Assembly: GCF_900116865.1 (NCBI RefSeq)
Contig: NZ_FPCD01000002.1
Location: forward strand, 124,001-188,000
Source of the DNA: Butyrivibrio sp. M55
Lineage (GTDB): Bacteria; Bacillota; Clostridia; Lachnospirales; Lachnospiraceae
Length of the DNA stretch: 64,000 nucleotides
Reading direction: 5' to 3'
A program made the position numbers and the translations under genes. The notes beneath the pieces were generated by a model. That model saw only the letters and a list, made by a program, of their open reading frames with translations, did no database searches and was not told where the DNA came from. Of the stretch, positions 24,986 to 33,606 are shown piece after piece (the stretch's first letter is position 1; the number at the start of each line of letters is the position of its first letter).

Positions 24986-25306
24986 ATGAATACTGTAGTT
25001 GACAGATCAATAGATATAGGTGAATTCATCGCACAGCCGGATGACGACATGCTTATCTGCAGATGTGAGGAAATTACAAAAGGTGAGATCAGAAAAGCCG
25101 TACATGACGGGATGTGGACGCTCACGGAAATAAGAAGATATTTGCGAACGGGAATGGGACTTTGCCAGGGACAGACCTGCTCAAGACTTGTAAAAGGTAT
25201 TGTTGCGAGAGAACTTGGTGTATCTCCGGCAGAGCTTGAGCCTGCAACTGCAAGATCTCCGATGCGTCCTACGGAAATGAGAATATTTGGCACAGAGGAG
25301 GTATAG
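24986..25306 (+). CDS. BFD-like (2Fe-2S)-binding protein
   Basis: A 106-residue protein with the bacterioferritin-associated-ferredoxin fold: MLICRCEEITKGEIRKAVHD (Cys pair C-x-C), then GMGLCQGQTCSRLV (Cys-x4-Cys), giving the four cluster ligands. In HcnB and OoxA this domain is the C-terminal part of the large flavoprotein; here it is free-standing between the two FAD subunits. AAGGAG precedes the ATG. Confidence 0.9.
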   Translation: MNTVVDRSIDIGEFIAQPDDDMLICRCEEITKGEIRKAVHDGMWTLTEIRRYLRTGMGLCQGQTCSRLVKGIVARELGVSPAELEPATARSPMRPTEMRIFGTEEV

Positions 25307-25309
25307 GCT

Positions 25310-26452
25310 ATGGTAATGGAAAATAAAGCGGATGTAGTAATTGTCGGTGCCGGAATCATCGGTTGTGCCATTAGTTATTACCTGAGTAAACGTGGAAAAA
25401 GCGTAATTGTTCTGGAGGGGAGCGATAATATCGGAAACGGCGGCTCATCCAGAAACGGCGGTGGTGTAAGACAGTCGGGAAGAGACCCCAGGGAACTGCC
25501 GCTTGCGATGTATGGAATAAAAGAGCTGTGGCCGACACTTTCGGAAGAACTCGGAGTTAACTGTGAATATCACAAAGAAGGAAATCTTCGTCTCGGCAAG
25601 ACACCCGAGCACCTCAAGATCTTGCAGGGACTTACAGATAGAGCGGTAGCTTGCGGACTTGATGTCAGAATGATCGATTCTGATGAGGTAAAAGAGATCA
25701 ATCCTTACCTTTCTGATGAAGTTATTGGAGCAAGCTGGTGTCCGACTGACGGACATGCAAACCCGATGGTCACAACACTTGCTTTTTACAAAAAGGCAAG
25801 AGAGATGGGCGTTAGATTTATCACAGGTGAAAAGGTTGAGAGACTAAGAAAAGTTAAAGGACGCCTTCGCAAAGTTTATACAAAAGAGAATGAATATGAA
25901 GGAGAGTTCGTAGTTGTAGCCGCAGGTTACGAATCAAGAGAGATTCTCGGAACGATAGGAGTTGACGTTCCGATGCACAAGGAACTGTGTGAGTGCCTTG
26001 TGACCGAGGCTGAACCTCATATGTTCAATCAGATGCTTGGTACCGCAGAGGCAGATTTTTACGGACATCAGGCAGATCACGGATCATTCGTATTTGGCGG
26101 AATGTCGGGACTTGAGCTTAATAACAAAGACTGCGGACCTGTAAATTCACCGAGTAATGCGGCGATAACGGCGCCGTGCATATGCAGAGGAATCATGAAA
26201 TACTTCCCTGCACTTGAAGATGCCAAGATCGTAAGAACCTGGGCAGGATACCTTGATATCTGTCAGGATGGCGTACCGGTACTCGGATTTGTCGATGAAG
26301 TTCCGGGACTTGTTGTAGCATGTGCCTTTTCGGGACATGGATTTGGAATAGCACCGGCTGTCGGAGAGCAGCTGGCGATGCTTATAGATGAAGGAAAGAC
26401 GGCAGTGGATATATCGGGACTACGATACGGTAGATTCAAAGCCAAAATATAA
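25310..26452 (+). CDS. DAO-family FAD-dependent amine/amino-acid oxidoreductase (HcnC/OoxB-like)
   Basis: A 380-residue flavoprotein of the glycine/D-amino-acid oxidase fold. DVVIVGAGIIGCAISYYLSK binds FAD; SSRNGGGVRQSGRD is the RNGGG-type motif shared by OoxB, HcnC and sarcosine-oxidase beta relatives; VPVLGFVDEVPGL and ACAFSGHGFGIAPAVG close the FAD site. It should oxidise a C-N bond of an amine, imino acid or opine to an imine. It begins four bases after the BFD-like gene and, with the other subunits, forms one complex. Substrate not readable from sequence. Confidence 0.92.
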   Translation: MVMENKADVVIVGAGIIGCAISYYLSKRGKSVIVLEGSDNIGNGGSSRNGGGVRQSGRDPRELPLAMYGIKELWPTLSEELGVNCEYHKEGNLRLGKTPEHLKILQGLTDRAVACGLDVRMIDSDEVKEINPYLSDEVIGASWCPTDGHANPMVTTLAFYKKAREMGVRFITGEKVERLRKVKGRLRKVYTKENEYEGEFVVVAAGYESREILGTIGVDVPMHKELCECLVTEAEPHMFNQMLGTAEADFYGHQADHGSFVFGGMSGLELNNKDCGPVNSPSNAAITAPCICRGIMKYFPALEDAKIVRTWAGYLDICQDGVPVLGFVDEVPGLVVACAFSGHGFGIAPAVGEQLAMLIDEGKTAVDISGLRYGRFKAKI

Positions 26453-26474
26453 GAAGTAAAAGGAGGCACACGTT

Positions 26475-26852
26475 ATGAAAGTTGCGATCGAAGAATTATC
26501 AAAAGTTGAGATTATCACAAAAGAAGCCAAGGTTGCAGAGCTTACAAAGAACTTTGGTAAGTTCGGTATTACCGGAATGACTATTTACGAAGCCAAAGGA
26601 TGCGGTGTCCAGCTTGGAACACAGGAATATGAAGCAGAAAAAAATACAACACCTCAACTTTTGTCCAAGCAGGTTGTGATGGTTGTGCTCCCTTCAAGAG
26701 AAGTTGACGGCTTTTTGGATTTTGTGGAGAAATCACTTTACACAGGTCACATAGGTGACGGAAAGATTTTTGTTACCCCGGTTACGAATGCGGTAAGGGT
26801 AAGGACCGGTGAAGAAGGAATGGATGCACTTAAAGAGGGTGCACTCGATTGA
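26475..26852 (+). CDS. P-II-like signalling protein
   Basis: A 125-residue protein matching P-II (GlnB/GlnK) order: VEIITKEAKVAELTKNFGKF, GITGMTIYEAKGCGVQ, a T-loop, VMVVLPSREVDGFLDFVEK, YTGHIGDGKIFVTPV and AVRVRTGEEG. The final blocks (B- and C-loops, which bind ATP/2-oxoglutarate) are well kept. The T-loop (LGTQEYEAEKNTTPQL) differs from classical P-II, and the usual uridylylated Tyr setting is changed. It lies between an amine oxidase and an APC permease, 19 bp before the permease start, so it may gate that permease as GlnK gates AmtB; this is inference. Confidence 0.85.
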   Translation: MKVAIEELSKVEIITKEAKVAELTKNFGKFGITGMTIYEAKGCGVQLGTQEYEAEKNTTPQLLSKQVVMVVLPSREVDGFLDFVEKSLYTGHIGDGKIFVTPVTNAVRVRTGEEGMDALKEGALD

Positions 26853-26871
26853 GAAAGGAGGCTTGTTGCCT

Positions 26872-28311
26872 ATGAATGATAAAAAGATTGGTTTGGGTAG
26901 TGTCATAGCAACGGGAGTAGGACTCGTGGTGGCATCAAGTTGTCTTTTGACCCTTGGCATTGGTGCAGGCAGCATAGGAACTCCTTTCATAATAACTATG
27001 ATAATCGCGTGTTGCGTAAACATATTTACTTTGTTGTCAATTGCCGAATTAAACTCAATGATGCCCGATTTAACGGGCGGACTTGCACAGTTTTCGCTGG
27101 CATGTGTCGGACCTTTTATCACCATCATCTGTATGGTGGGCGGATATCTTCTCTGCAACTCGCTTGCGGGATCCGTTGAAGGAGCTGTTTTCGGAAATAC
27201 TTTTGCGGAGATGTTCGCGGGACCGGGACTTCCGGCATGGGTGTTCTCGTTGGTGCTTATAGCTTTTTTGGCAATTACGAATTTAAACGGCGTTGATGTA
27301 TTTATCAAGGTTCAGGATTTTGTGGCTTATGCACTTATCTTTTCACTGGCTACAATGGGTGTTCTCGGAGCTCTTGGGATCGGAACAGGAGAGGTTATTG
27401 AACAGCCCGCGGCACTTGCAACAGATTTTAAGAGTGTTACCGGATTGTGCGGACTTGCGTTCTTCCTGTTTGTAGGAGGCGAATATGTAATCCCTCTTAA
27501 CAAGAGTTGTAAGAATGCAAAAAGAGATATTCCCCTCGGAATGGTGCTCAGTATGCTGATCATTTTGGCGATGCAGACATTCCTTACACTCGGATTTAAG
27601 AATTACACGGCATGGGAAGATATGACGGGAAGCACGACACCGCAGATGCTGTACGGAATGGCTCTTTTGGGACCCATGGGAAGATACTGGATGCTGATCA
27701 TCACACTTCTGGCAGCAATAAGTTCCGTAAATACGATAATGGGCTCGCTTGCATACATCCTTATGGGAATGTCCAAGATTGGTCTTCTTCCCGAATTTTT
27801 TCAAAAGAAAAATTCAAAGGGCGCTCCTTACGTAGGAATCCTTTTGGAGGCTGCGATATTCCTGGTACTTAATATAACGGGCCTTTCATCGACCGATTCC
27901 ATCTCATATATGATTTCGGTTTTGGCGGTGCTTTGGCTTATAAGCTACATTGTTTCAAATATAAACGTAATTCTTTTGAGAAAAAGACTCCCCGCGGCGC
28001 CCAGAAACTTTAAGACGCCCTGCGGATATCTCGTTCCGATCCTTGGAATTGCAGGATCTGCATATATGATCTACAACATTGACACTTCGTGGGATGTGAA
28101 GCTCTCGCTTTACAGAGTTGTGCTGATAACCATGGCGGCGCTTGCGGTTTATTCATTCACATGGGTCAAATTCAAGATAAACAGACCGCTCTTTAAGCCA
28201 TATCCGATAAAGGAAGTAATGGCGATGGAGAACGAATTGTACTTTAGATTTCATAGCCGTAAAGGACTTGATGAAATAGATAAAAAGGCGAATAGGAGGA
28301 AAGCAGTATGA
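26872..28311 (+). CDS. APC-family amino-acid/amine permease
   Basis: A 479-residue transporter with about twelve helices. The first helix IGLGSVIATGVGLVVASSCL has the unwound G-x-G type region of APC proteins, and AVSSVNTIMGSL-like and VGGEYVIPLNKSCKNAKRDI segments fit the family. Start ATG 26872 follows AAAGGAGG; upstream in-frame codons overlap the P-II-like gene. It ends in an ATGA overlap with the ornithine-cyclodeaminase-family gene. It is likely to import the substrate of the oxidase system. Confidence 0.88.
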   Translation: MNDKKIGLGSVIATGVGLVVASSCLLTLGIGAGSIGTPFIITMIIACCVNIFTLLSIAELNSMMPDLTGGLAQFSLACVGPFITIICMVGGYLLCNSLAGSVEGAVFGNTFAEMFAGPGLPAWVFSLVLIAFLAITNLNGVDVFIKVQDFVAYALIFSLATMGVLGALGIGTGEVIEQPAALATDFKSVTGLCGLAFFLFVGGEYVIPLNKSCKNAKRDIPLGMVLSMLIILAMQTFLTLGFKNYTAWEDMTGSTTPQMLYGMALLGPMGRYWMLIITLLAAISSVNTIMGSLAYILMGMSKIGLLPEFFQKKNSKGAPYVGILLEAAIFLVLNITGLSSTDSISYMISVLAVLWLISYIVSNINVILLRKRLPAAPRNFKTPCGYLVPILGIAGSAYMIYNIDTSWDVKLSLYRVVLITMAALAVYSFTWVKFKINRPLFKPYPIKEVMAMENELYFRFHSRKGLDEIDKKANRRKAV

Positions 28312-29450
28312 GTGATACAAAATTAGATCTTTTATATTTAAGTGAGCCTGACATGATCAAGGCAGGTGTTAATGATGTGGTAAGTTGTACATCATGTATG
28401 GAGGAACTTCTGGTAACTCTCGATAAAGGTGATTACCTGATGGGTGGAGAAAACGGAAACTCTCACGGAACAATGATTACTTTCCCTGACAATCCTATTT
28501 TCCCCAACATGCCAAAGAGCGGCCCCGACAGAAGATTCATGGCGATGCCGGCTTATGTGGGCGGTGAGACGGCCATGGCAGGAATGAAGTGGTATGGCTC
28601 AAACGTTGAGAACAGAGAAAAAGGACTTCCGAGGTCTATCCTTATGGTAATGCTAAATGACAAGGATACGGGCGCTCCGCTGTCTCTTATGTCTGCCAAC
28701 CTTCTCTCAGCCTATCGTACATCCGGTATCCCCGGAGCGGGTGTAAAAAACCTTGCGGTTAAGGATGCCAAAGTACTTGGAATTGTAGGTCCCGGCGTTA
28801 TCAACATCACGGCTATCGAAACATTTGCGGCGTTACGCCCCACACTTGATACACTCAAGATAAAAGGTAGAGGAAAAGCTTCAATCGACAGATGTATAGC
28901 TTTTGTAAAAGAGCATCTGCCTCAGTTCACAACTATCAAAGTAGTGGATACTCTTGAGGAATGCGTAAGAGATTCGGATATCCTTAGCTTTGCGACTTCA
29001 ACATCAATGGGTATGGACAGAAGTCAGTATCCTTTCGTAGAAGAGGAGTGGATCAAGCCCGGCGCACTGTTCTGCGTTCCCGGTTCTTGTGATTTCTCCG
29101 ATGAATATATCTGTAGCGGTAAAGCAAAACTTGTATGTGACAACATTAAGCTTTATGAGGCATGGGCAGAGGAGTATCCTTATCCGACATACAACCAGAT
29201 CTACATTCCAGGTTGTCTGTGGCTTGATCTTGTTCACGACGGCAAGCTTTCAAAAGACAAGATCATAAACCTTGGAGCTATTCTTGCAGGAAAGGAAGAA
29301 GGAAGAAAATCGGACGATGAGGTTATTATCTATTCTGTAGGCGGAATGCCTGTAGAGGACGTTGCCTGGGGTAAAAAATGCTATGAAAAGGCATTGGAAC
29401 TCGGCATCGGAACAAAGCTCAACTTGTGGGAGCAGCCTTATCTCTTCTGA
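28308..29450 (+). CDS. Ornithine cyclodeaminase/mu-crystallin family enzyme
   Basis: A 380-residue NAD(P)-binding enzyme. Family features are LMSANLLSAYRTSGIPGAGV (substrate loop with Arg-Thr), the Rossmann motif LGIVGPGVINITAIETFAAL and DSDILSFATSTS; relatives include ornithine cyclodeaminase, alanine dehydrogenase AlaDH and imine reductases. Some clostridial members carry the database name tyramine oxidase subunit B, whose basis I cannot judge. The protein is longer than typical OCD (about 330-350). It ends the operon, translationally coupled by a 4-bp overlap, and may reduce or deaminate the imine/amino acid made by the oxidase. Confidence 0.85.
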   Translation: MSDTKLDLLYLSEPDMIKAGVNDVVSCTSCMEELLVTLDKGDYLMGGENGNSHGTMITFPDNPIFPNMPKSGPDRRFMAMPAYVGGETAMAGMKWYGSNVENREKGLPRSILMVMLNDKDTGAPLSLMSANLLSAYRTSGIPGAGVKNLAVKDAKVLGIVGPGVINITAIETFAALRPTLDTLKIKGRGKASIDRCIAFVKEHLPQFTTIKVVDTLEECVRDSDILSFATSTSMGMDRSQYPFVEEEWIKPGALFCVPGSCDFSDEYICSGKAKLVCDNIKLYEAWAEEYPYPTYNQIYIPGCLWLDLVHDGKLSKDKIINLGAILAGKEEGRKSDDEVIIYSVGGMPVEDVAWGKKCYEKALELGIGTKLNLWEQPYLF

Positions 29451-29492
29451 TAATAATTGCAATAATTAATAACAAAATAATTCGGTACACAA

Positions 29493-29526
29493 AGAGTCAT
29501 CCCAATAAGAGGATGGCTCTTTTTTA
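29493..29526 (+). terminator. Terminator of the oxidase operon
   Basis: AGAGTCATCC (29493-29502) pairs with GGATGGCTCT (29511-29520), one G-T pair, followed by TTTTTT. The T-run is shared with the next hairpin. Confidence 0.85.
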
Positions 29527-29653
29527 TATCATAGGAAATTGCTTTCCTATGATATAAAAAACGCTCCGCTATGGATGCGACCGATGCGCAGAAGTATTAT
29601 GCAAGCTAAAGCTTGCGCGCATCGGCGCGCAAAGAGTTGCAAAGCAACTCTTT
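29520..29653. repeat. Three consecutive strong hairpins before the MATE gene
   Basis: Hairpin 1: a perfect 19-bp stem, 29520-29538 with 29543-29561, loop TTGC. Hairpin 2: CCGATGCGC (29581-29589) with GCGCATCGG (29617-29625), enclosing a second stem GCAAGC/GCTTGC (29601-29606 with 29611-29616). Hairpin 3: AAAGAGTTGC (29631-29640) with GCAACTCTTT (29644-29653), loop AAA. Between hairpins 1 and 2 lies an 18-nt core shared with two other intergenic sites. No gene is predicted here. Confidence 0.85.
29563..29580 (+). repeat. Dispersed intergenic repeat, copy 1
   Basis: Core GCTCCGCTATGGATGCGA, preceded by an A-rich run and a TATGATATA-like segment and followed by CCGATGCGCA. Copies 2 and 3 lie at 36971 and 49771. 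Confidence 0.6.
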
Positions 29654-29753
29654 GTTCCGTAAATGTGAACTGCGCGTTTGTTGAATCGCCTGTGGCAATA
29701 AAATATAATAGATGTGCTTTTGAATATAGTTTTTTGGATGAATAAGGATAGAT

Positions 29754-31091
29754 ATGGAAAAAAATATTGATTTTACCGAAGGAAAAATAGTAGCACCTCT
29801 TTTAAAATTTGCAGGCCCCGTTCTTATGGCGCTGTTTTTGCAGGCGATGTACGGCGCGGTCGATCTTCTTGTTGTGGGTAAATTCGCAGGTTCTGCGGAT
29901 GTTTCTGCCGTTTCGACAGGCTCGCAGATAATGACGACAATTACTAACCTCATCAGTAGCCTTTGCATGGGAATGACGATATTACTGGGACAGAAGATTG
30001 GCGAAAAGAAAGCGGAAGAAGGTGGTAAGATCGTTGGAAGCGGCCTTTTGATGTTCGCGGCTTTGGGACTTATGCTTGCGCTTCTTGTGCCTTTTGTTGC
30101 ACCAAGTCTTGCAGCAACAATGAATGCGCCTGAGGAAGCATATAAGCTGACCGTTTGGTATATAAGAATCTGCGGTGGCGGAGCTGTTGTCATAATCGCA
30201 TATAACCTTATAGGCGGTATATTCAGGGGACTCGGAGATTCCACAACGCCCCTTGTTACGGTTCTTATCGCATGTATCAGCAATATAATAGGAGACCTTT
30301 TCTTTGTTGCGGGACTTCACATGGGAACAATAGGAGCAGCGATTGCTACTGTTGTTGCGCAGTTTATCAGCGTTGTGATCTCTTGCAGACTTATATCAAA
30401 GAAGAAACTTCCGTTTACCTTTAATCGCAAACAGGTCAGATGGGACGGCGATATCATAAAAAGGATTATATCCATCGGCACACCTATTGCATTACAGGAT
30501 TTTCTCGTTGGAATATCTTTTTTGGTAATCCTTTCAATCGTAAATTCCATAGGTCTTAACGAGTCGGCGGGAGCAGGCGTTGCGCAGAAAGTTTGCGTAT
30601 TTATCATGCTTGTACCTCTTTCATTCATGCAGTCTATGTCTGCATTTGTTGCTCAGAACAGAGGAGCGGGCAAGATTGACAGAGCTCTCAAGGGCTTTAG
30701 ATCGGCGGTTCTTATATCATTTATATTTGGCGTTGTTATGTTTGTATTTTCATTCTTCCGCGGAGACCTTCTGGCATCTATCTTTTCAAACGATTACGAT
30801 GTCATTCTTGCAGCGGCGGATTATCTTAGAGCGTATGCGATCGACTGCCTGTTTACATGTTTCCTGTTCTGCTTTATCGGCTTTTTTAACGGAATGGGAC
30901 ATACAGGTTTTGTAATGATCCAGGGAATTATAGGCGCGTTTGCGATTCGTGTTCCGTTTTCATTTATTGTGAGCAAGATTCCGCCTGTGACTCTGTTTCG
31001 CATTGGACTCGCAACGCCTTGTTCTACAATAGTTCAGATAGTATTGTGCTTTGGATATCTAATGTTCATGAGAAGGAAAAAAGAATTATGA
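29754..31091 (+). CDS. MATE-family efflux transporter
   Basis: A 445-residue membrane protein with twelve helices in two MatE repeats: KFAGPVLMALFLQAMYGAVD with LLVVGKFAGSADVSAVSTG opening the first, and IGTPIALQDFLVGISFLVIL opening the second. MATE pumps export cationic drugs using Na+ or H+. AAGGAT precedes the ATG. Its stop overlaps the start of the response regulator by four bases, so it is transcribed with a BceRS-like system and probably adds to antimicrobial resistance. Confidence 0.92.
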   Translation: MEKNIDFTEGKIVAPLLKFAGPVLMALFLQAMYGAVDLLVVGKFAGSADVSAVSTGSQIMTTITNLISSLCMGMTILLGQKIGEKKAEEGGKIVGSGLLMFAALGLMLALLVPFVAPSLAATMNAPEEAYKLTVWYIRICGGGAVVIIAYNLIGGIFRGLGDSTTPLVTVLIACISNIIGDLFFVAGLHMGTIGAAIATVVAQFISVVISCRLISKKKLPFTFNRKQVRWDGDIIKRIISIGTPIALQDFLVGISFLVILSIVNSIGLNESAGAGVAQKVCVFIMLVPLSFMQSMSAFVAQNRGAGKIDRALKGFRSAVLISFIFGVVMFVFSFFRGDLLASIFSNDYDVILAAADYLRAYAIDCLFTCFLFCFIGFFNGMGHTGFVMIQGIIGAFAIRVPFSFIVSKIPPVTLFRIGLATPCSTIVQIVLCFGYLMFMRRKKEL

Positions 31092-31762
31092 AAAAAGTTT
31101 TTATCGTTGAGGATGATGAGATAATAGCAAGTCAGGTGGCAAAGCATCTTGAGACCTGGCAGATGAAAGCAAAGGCAGCAGAGAATTTTCAGAATATCAT
31201 GGAAGAGTTTGAGGAGTTTAAGCCGGACATCGTGCTTATGGATTTAAAACTTCCCGCATACAACGGTTTCTATTGGTGTGGCGAGATCAGGAAGGTTTCA
31301 CAGGTTCCCATCGTATTTTTATCATCTGCGGATGAGAACATGAATATAGTAATGGCGATGAATATGGGAGCCGACGACTTTATATCAAAGCCCTTCGACC
31401 TTCAGGTTCTTACCGCCAAGATTCAGGCAGTTCTTAGAAGGAGCTATGGAGAGAGCATTTCGGTACATGAGCTTGAGGTAAAAAATGTGCGCCTCAACCT
31501 TGATGATACTTCCGTTACAGCAGGAGATAGCAGGCTTGAGCTTACAAAGAACGAGTATCTGATCTTAAAGACACTCATGGAACAGCCGGGCAAAGTCGTA
31601 TCAAGAGAGAGCATAATGGAGAGACTTTGGGGCGCGGAAGAGTTTGTTGATGACAACACTCTGACCGTCAATATCACAAGAATTCGCAAGAAGCTCGAAG
31701 CAGCGGGCGAAGATGGATTCATCACAACGAAGAGAGGACTTGGCTACATTGTTGGGGAATAA
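31088..31762 (+). CDS. OmpR/PhoB-family response regulator (BceR-like)
   Basis: A 224-residue regulator. Receiver domain: FIVEDDEIIASQV (acidic pair), phospho-Asp in IVLMDLKLPAYNGF, and the Lys of DDFISKPFDL. C-terminal winged helix: LELTKNEYLILKTLMEQPGK and FVDDNTLTVNITRIRKKLEA with TKRGLGYIVGE at the end. ATG 31088 overlaps the MATE stop. The adjacent kinase lacks a large sensor loop, and a BceAB-type transporter follows, the layout of antimicrobial-peptide sensing modules. Confidence 0.93.
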   Translation: MKKVFIVEDDEIIASQVAKHLETWQMKAKAAENFQNIMEEFEEFKPDIVLMDLKLPAYNGFYWCGEIRKVSQVPIVFLSSADENMNIVMAMNMGADDFISKPFDLQVLTAKIQAVLRRSYGESISVHELEVKNVRLNLDDTSVTAGDSRLELTKNEYLILKTLMEQPGKVVSRESIMERLWGAEEFVDDNTLTVNITRIRKKLEAAGEDGFITTKRGLGYIVGE

Positions 31763-32672
31763 CGGATTTTGGAAAAATAACCGAATATACCTTACGGCAA
31801 ATGCAGTATTTATACTTATTTTCTGGGCTGTAAGTGCTCTGTATCACATTGAGGGCGAGTTTATCTTTTATGTGATATCTTTTATGCTGATAATTACGGT
31901 AATTGCCGCTTTTATAAATAATAATTCCATACATAACAGAACTCAGATTCCGGAATATAATAATGAAAGCGAAGATGGATCAGACAAGGTTATGTGGGAG
32001 AAACTCAGGGAAAAAGAGGATTTCTTTGCACTCTGGGCGCATCAGATAAAGACTCCCATTGCGGCGCTCAAGCTCCTTTTTGAGGATGCCGATCCAAACA
32101 CGTACGAATGTAAGAGTGAGCTCTTTAAAATAGAAACTTACGTGGAGATGGCGCTTAATTACCTGAGGTTCGAAGAGATGTCGGGCGACCTTCTCCTTGA
32201 GAAGTGCAGTCTTGAGCCGCTTGTAAAGCAGACCGTGAAAAAGTTTTCGACAGTCTTTATCTGTCAGCATCTTTCCGTAGAACTTGATAACCTTGACTGC
32301 GAGATACTTACTGACGATAAGTGGTTTTCTTTTGTCCTCGAGCAGGTATTGTCAAACGCACTCAAATATACCAAGGAGGGCGGAATCAAGATTTTTTCCC
32401 GTGATACTGATGAGGGAAAAGAAATCGTTGTAAGCGACAGCGGCGTTGGAATAAAGAGCGAGGATCTTCCGAGAGTGTTTGAAAAAGGCTATACCGGCTA
32501 CAACGGCCGCGTGGATAAGAAGGCAAGCGGAATCGGTCTGTATCTTTGCAAAGGCGTGTGCAATAAGCTTGGACACGGCATACGCATAGAGTCGGAGCTC
32601 GGTAAGGGGACCGATGTCATAATAAAGGTCCGCAAAGAATCGGTAAATACGCGGGATTCTAAGTATATCTGA
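31749..32672 (+). CDS. Sensor histidine kinase of the BceS (intramembrane-sensing) type
   Basis: A kinase of about 307 residues. Two helices near the N-terminus (LTANAVFILIFWAVSALYHI and FIFYVISFMLIITVIAAFIN) are separated by only a few residues, so there is no external sensor domain. The H-box is FFALWAHQIKTPIAALKL; N-box VLSNALKYTKEGG; G boxes VSDSGVGIKSEDLPRVFEKG and GIGLYLCKG. The start is uncertain: TTG 31749 or 31752 fits an AGAGAGG site at 31731-31737; no ATG is suitably placed. It overlaps the regulator gene and depends on the BceAB-like transporter for signal by analogy. Confidence 0.9.
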   Translation: MLGNNGFWKNNRIYLTANAVFILIFWAVSALYHIEGEFIFYVISFMLIITVIAAFINNNSIHNRTQIPEYNNESEDGSDKVMWEKLREKEDFFALWAHQIKTPIAALKLLFEDADPNTYECKSELFKIETYVEMALNYLRFEEMSGDLLLEKCSLEPLVKQTVKKFSTVFICQHLSVELDNLDCEILTDDKWFSFVLEQVLSNALKYTKEGGIKIFSRDTDEGKEIVVSDSGVGIKSEDLPRVFEKGYTGYNGRVDKKASGIGLYLCKGVCNKLGHGIRIESELGKGTDVIIKVRKESVNTRDSKYI

Positions 32673-32687
32673 AGAAATATCGCTTAA

Positions 32688-32754
32688 CTTACATAAATGT
32701 AAGATTAGCAGTGGGAAATGTAAGCCAAAGAAAGGGTATTGCATTTCCCTTTTT
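32688..32754 (+). promoter_or_regulatory. Palindrome and terminator between kinase and ABC genes
   Basis: CTTACAT-AA-ATGTAAG (32688-32703) is a 7-bp-arm palindrome and a candidate binding site for the response regulator. Just after it, GGGAAATG (32713-32720) pairs with CATTTCCC (32742-32749) followed by TTTTT, a likely terminator ending the MATE-kinase transcript; the ABC genes then need their own regulated promoter in 32755-32820, where I see no consensus boxes. Confidence 0.55.
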
Positions 32755-32838
32755 GTTATTATGATATAGGTTTCAAAAGTCACAAATGCGTACATCACGC
32801 CAACACAAACACAAAACAATAACTTGGAGGATAATAAA

Positions 32839-33606
32839 ATGCCGGTACTTGAAGTTGAGCACGTAAAAAAGATATACAAGACAAAAATGGGAATAGATTC
32901 AGTCACAGCTCTTAAGGATGTGCACTTTAGCGTAGAGAAGGGCGAGTTCGTTGCAATTATGGGCGAGTCCGGAAGCGGTAAGACAACTCTTTTGAACATT
33001 CTTGCAAGTCTTGACGTTCCGACTGCAGGTAAGGTCCTTGTAAACGGCAAAGACTTCTCGGCTCTTAAAGACAACGAGAGAGCGATCATGAGAAGAAACA
33101 ACCTTGGATTTATCTTCCAGGATTTCAATCTCCTTGATAATTTCACGATCGAGGACAATATAAAACTTCCGCTTGTTCTTGCAGGCGAAGACCACAGAAC
33201 AATGGACGATAAGGTTGCACCTCTTGTAAAAGAGCTTGGAATTGCGGATCTCATTAACAAATATCCTTACGAAGTTTCAGGCGGACAGAAGCAGAGAACG
33301 GCAATAGCAAGAGCACTTATCACAAAACCTCAGATACTTCTTGCAGACGAGCCCACAGGAGCACTTGATTCAAAGGCCGCTACAAACCTGATGCACCAGC
33401 TTCGCGATATTCACATGAGCGGACAGACAATCCTTATGGTAACTCACAGTAATGTTGCCGCAAGCTACGCAGACAGAGTTATGTTCATAAGAGACGGCGA
33501 AGTGTTTCACCAGATCTATAGAGGAAATCTTAAGAGAAGCGAAATGCTTGATAAGATCTGCGATGCAGTTACGGTACTGATGAGAGGAGGAGAGGACAGT
33601 GAATAA
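32839..33606 (+). CDS. ABC transporter ATP-binding protein (BceA-like)
   Basis: A 255-residue ATPase of the MacB/LolD/BceA type. Walker A GESGSGKTT, Q-loop LGFIFQDFNLL, signature VSGGQKQR, Walker B ILLADEPTGALD, switch LMVTHSNVAA. The start ATG 32839 follows GGAGG at 32826-32830. It overlaps by eight bases the large permease gene, and together they match peptide-antibiotic detoxification/sensing transporters paired with BceRS systems. Confidence 0.94.
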   Translation: MPVLEVEHVKKIYKTKMGIDSVTALKDVHFSVEKGEFVAIMGESGSGKTTLLNILASLDVPTAGKVLVNGKDFSALKDNERAIMRRNNLGFIFQDFNLLDNFTIEDNIKLPLVLAGEDHRTMDDKVAPLVKELGIADLINKYPYEVSGGQKQRTAIARALITKPQILLADEPTGALDSKAATNLMHQLRDIHMSGQTILMVTHSNVAASYADRVMFIRDGEVFHQIYRGNLKRSEMLDKICDAVTVLMRGGEDSE

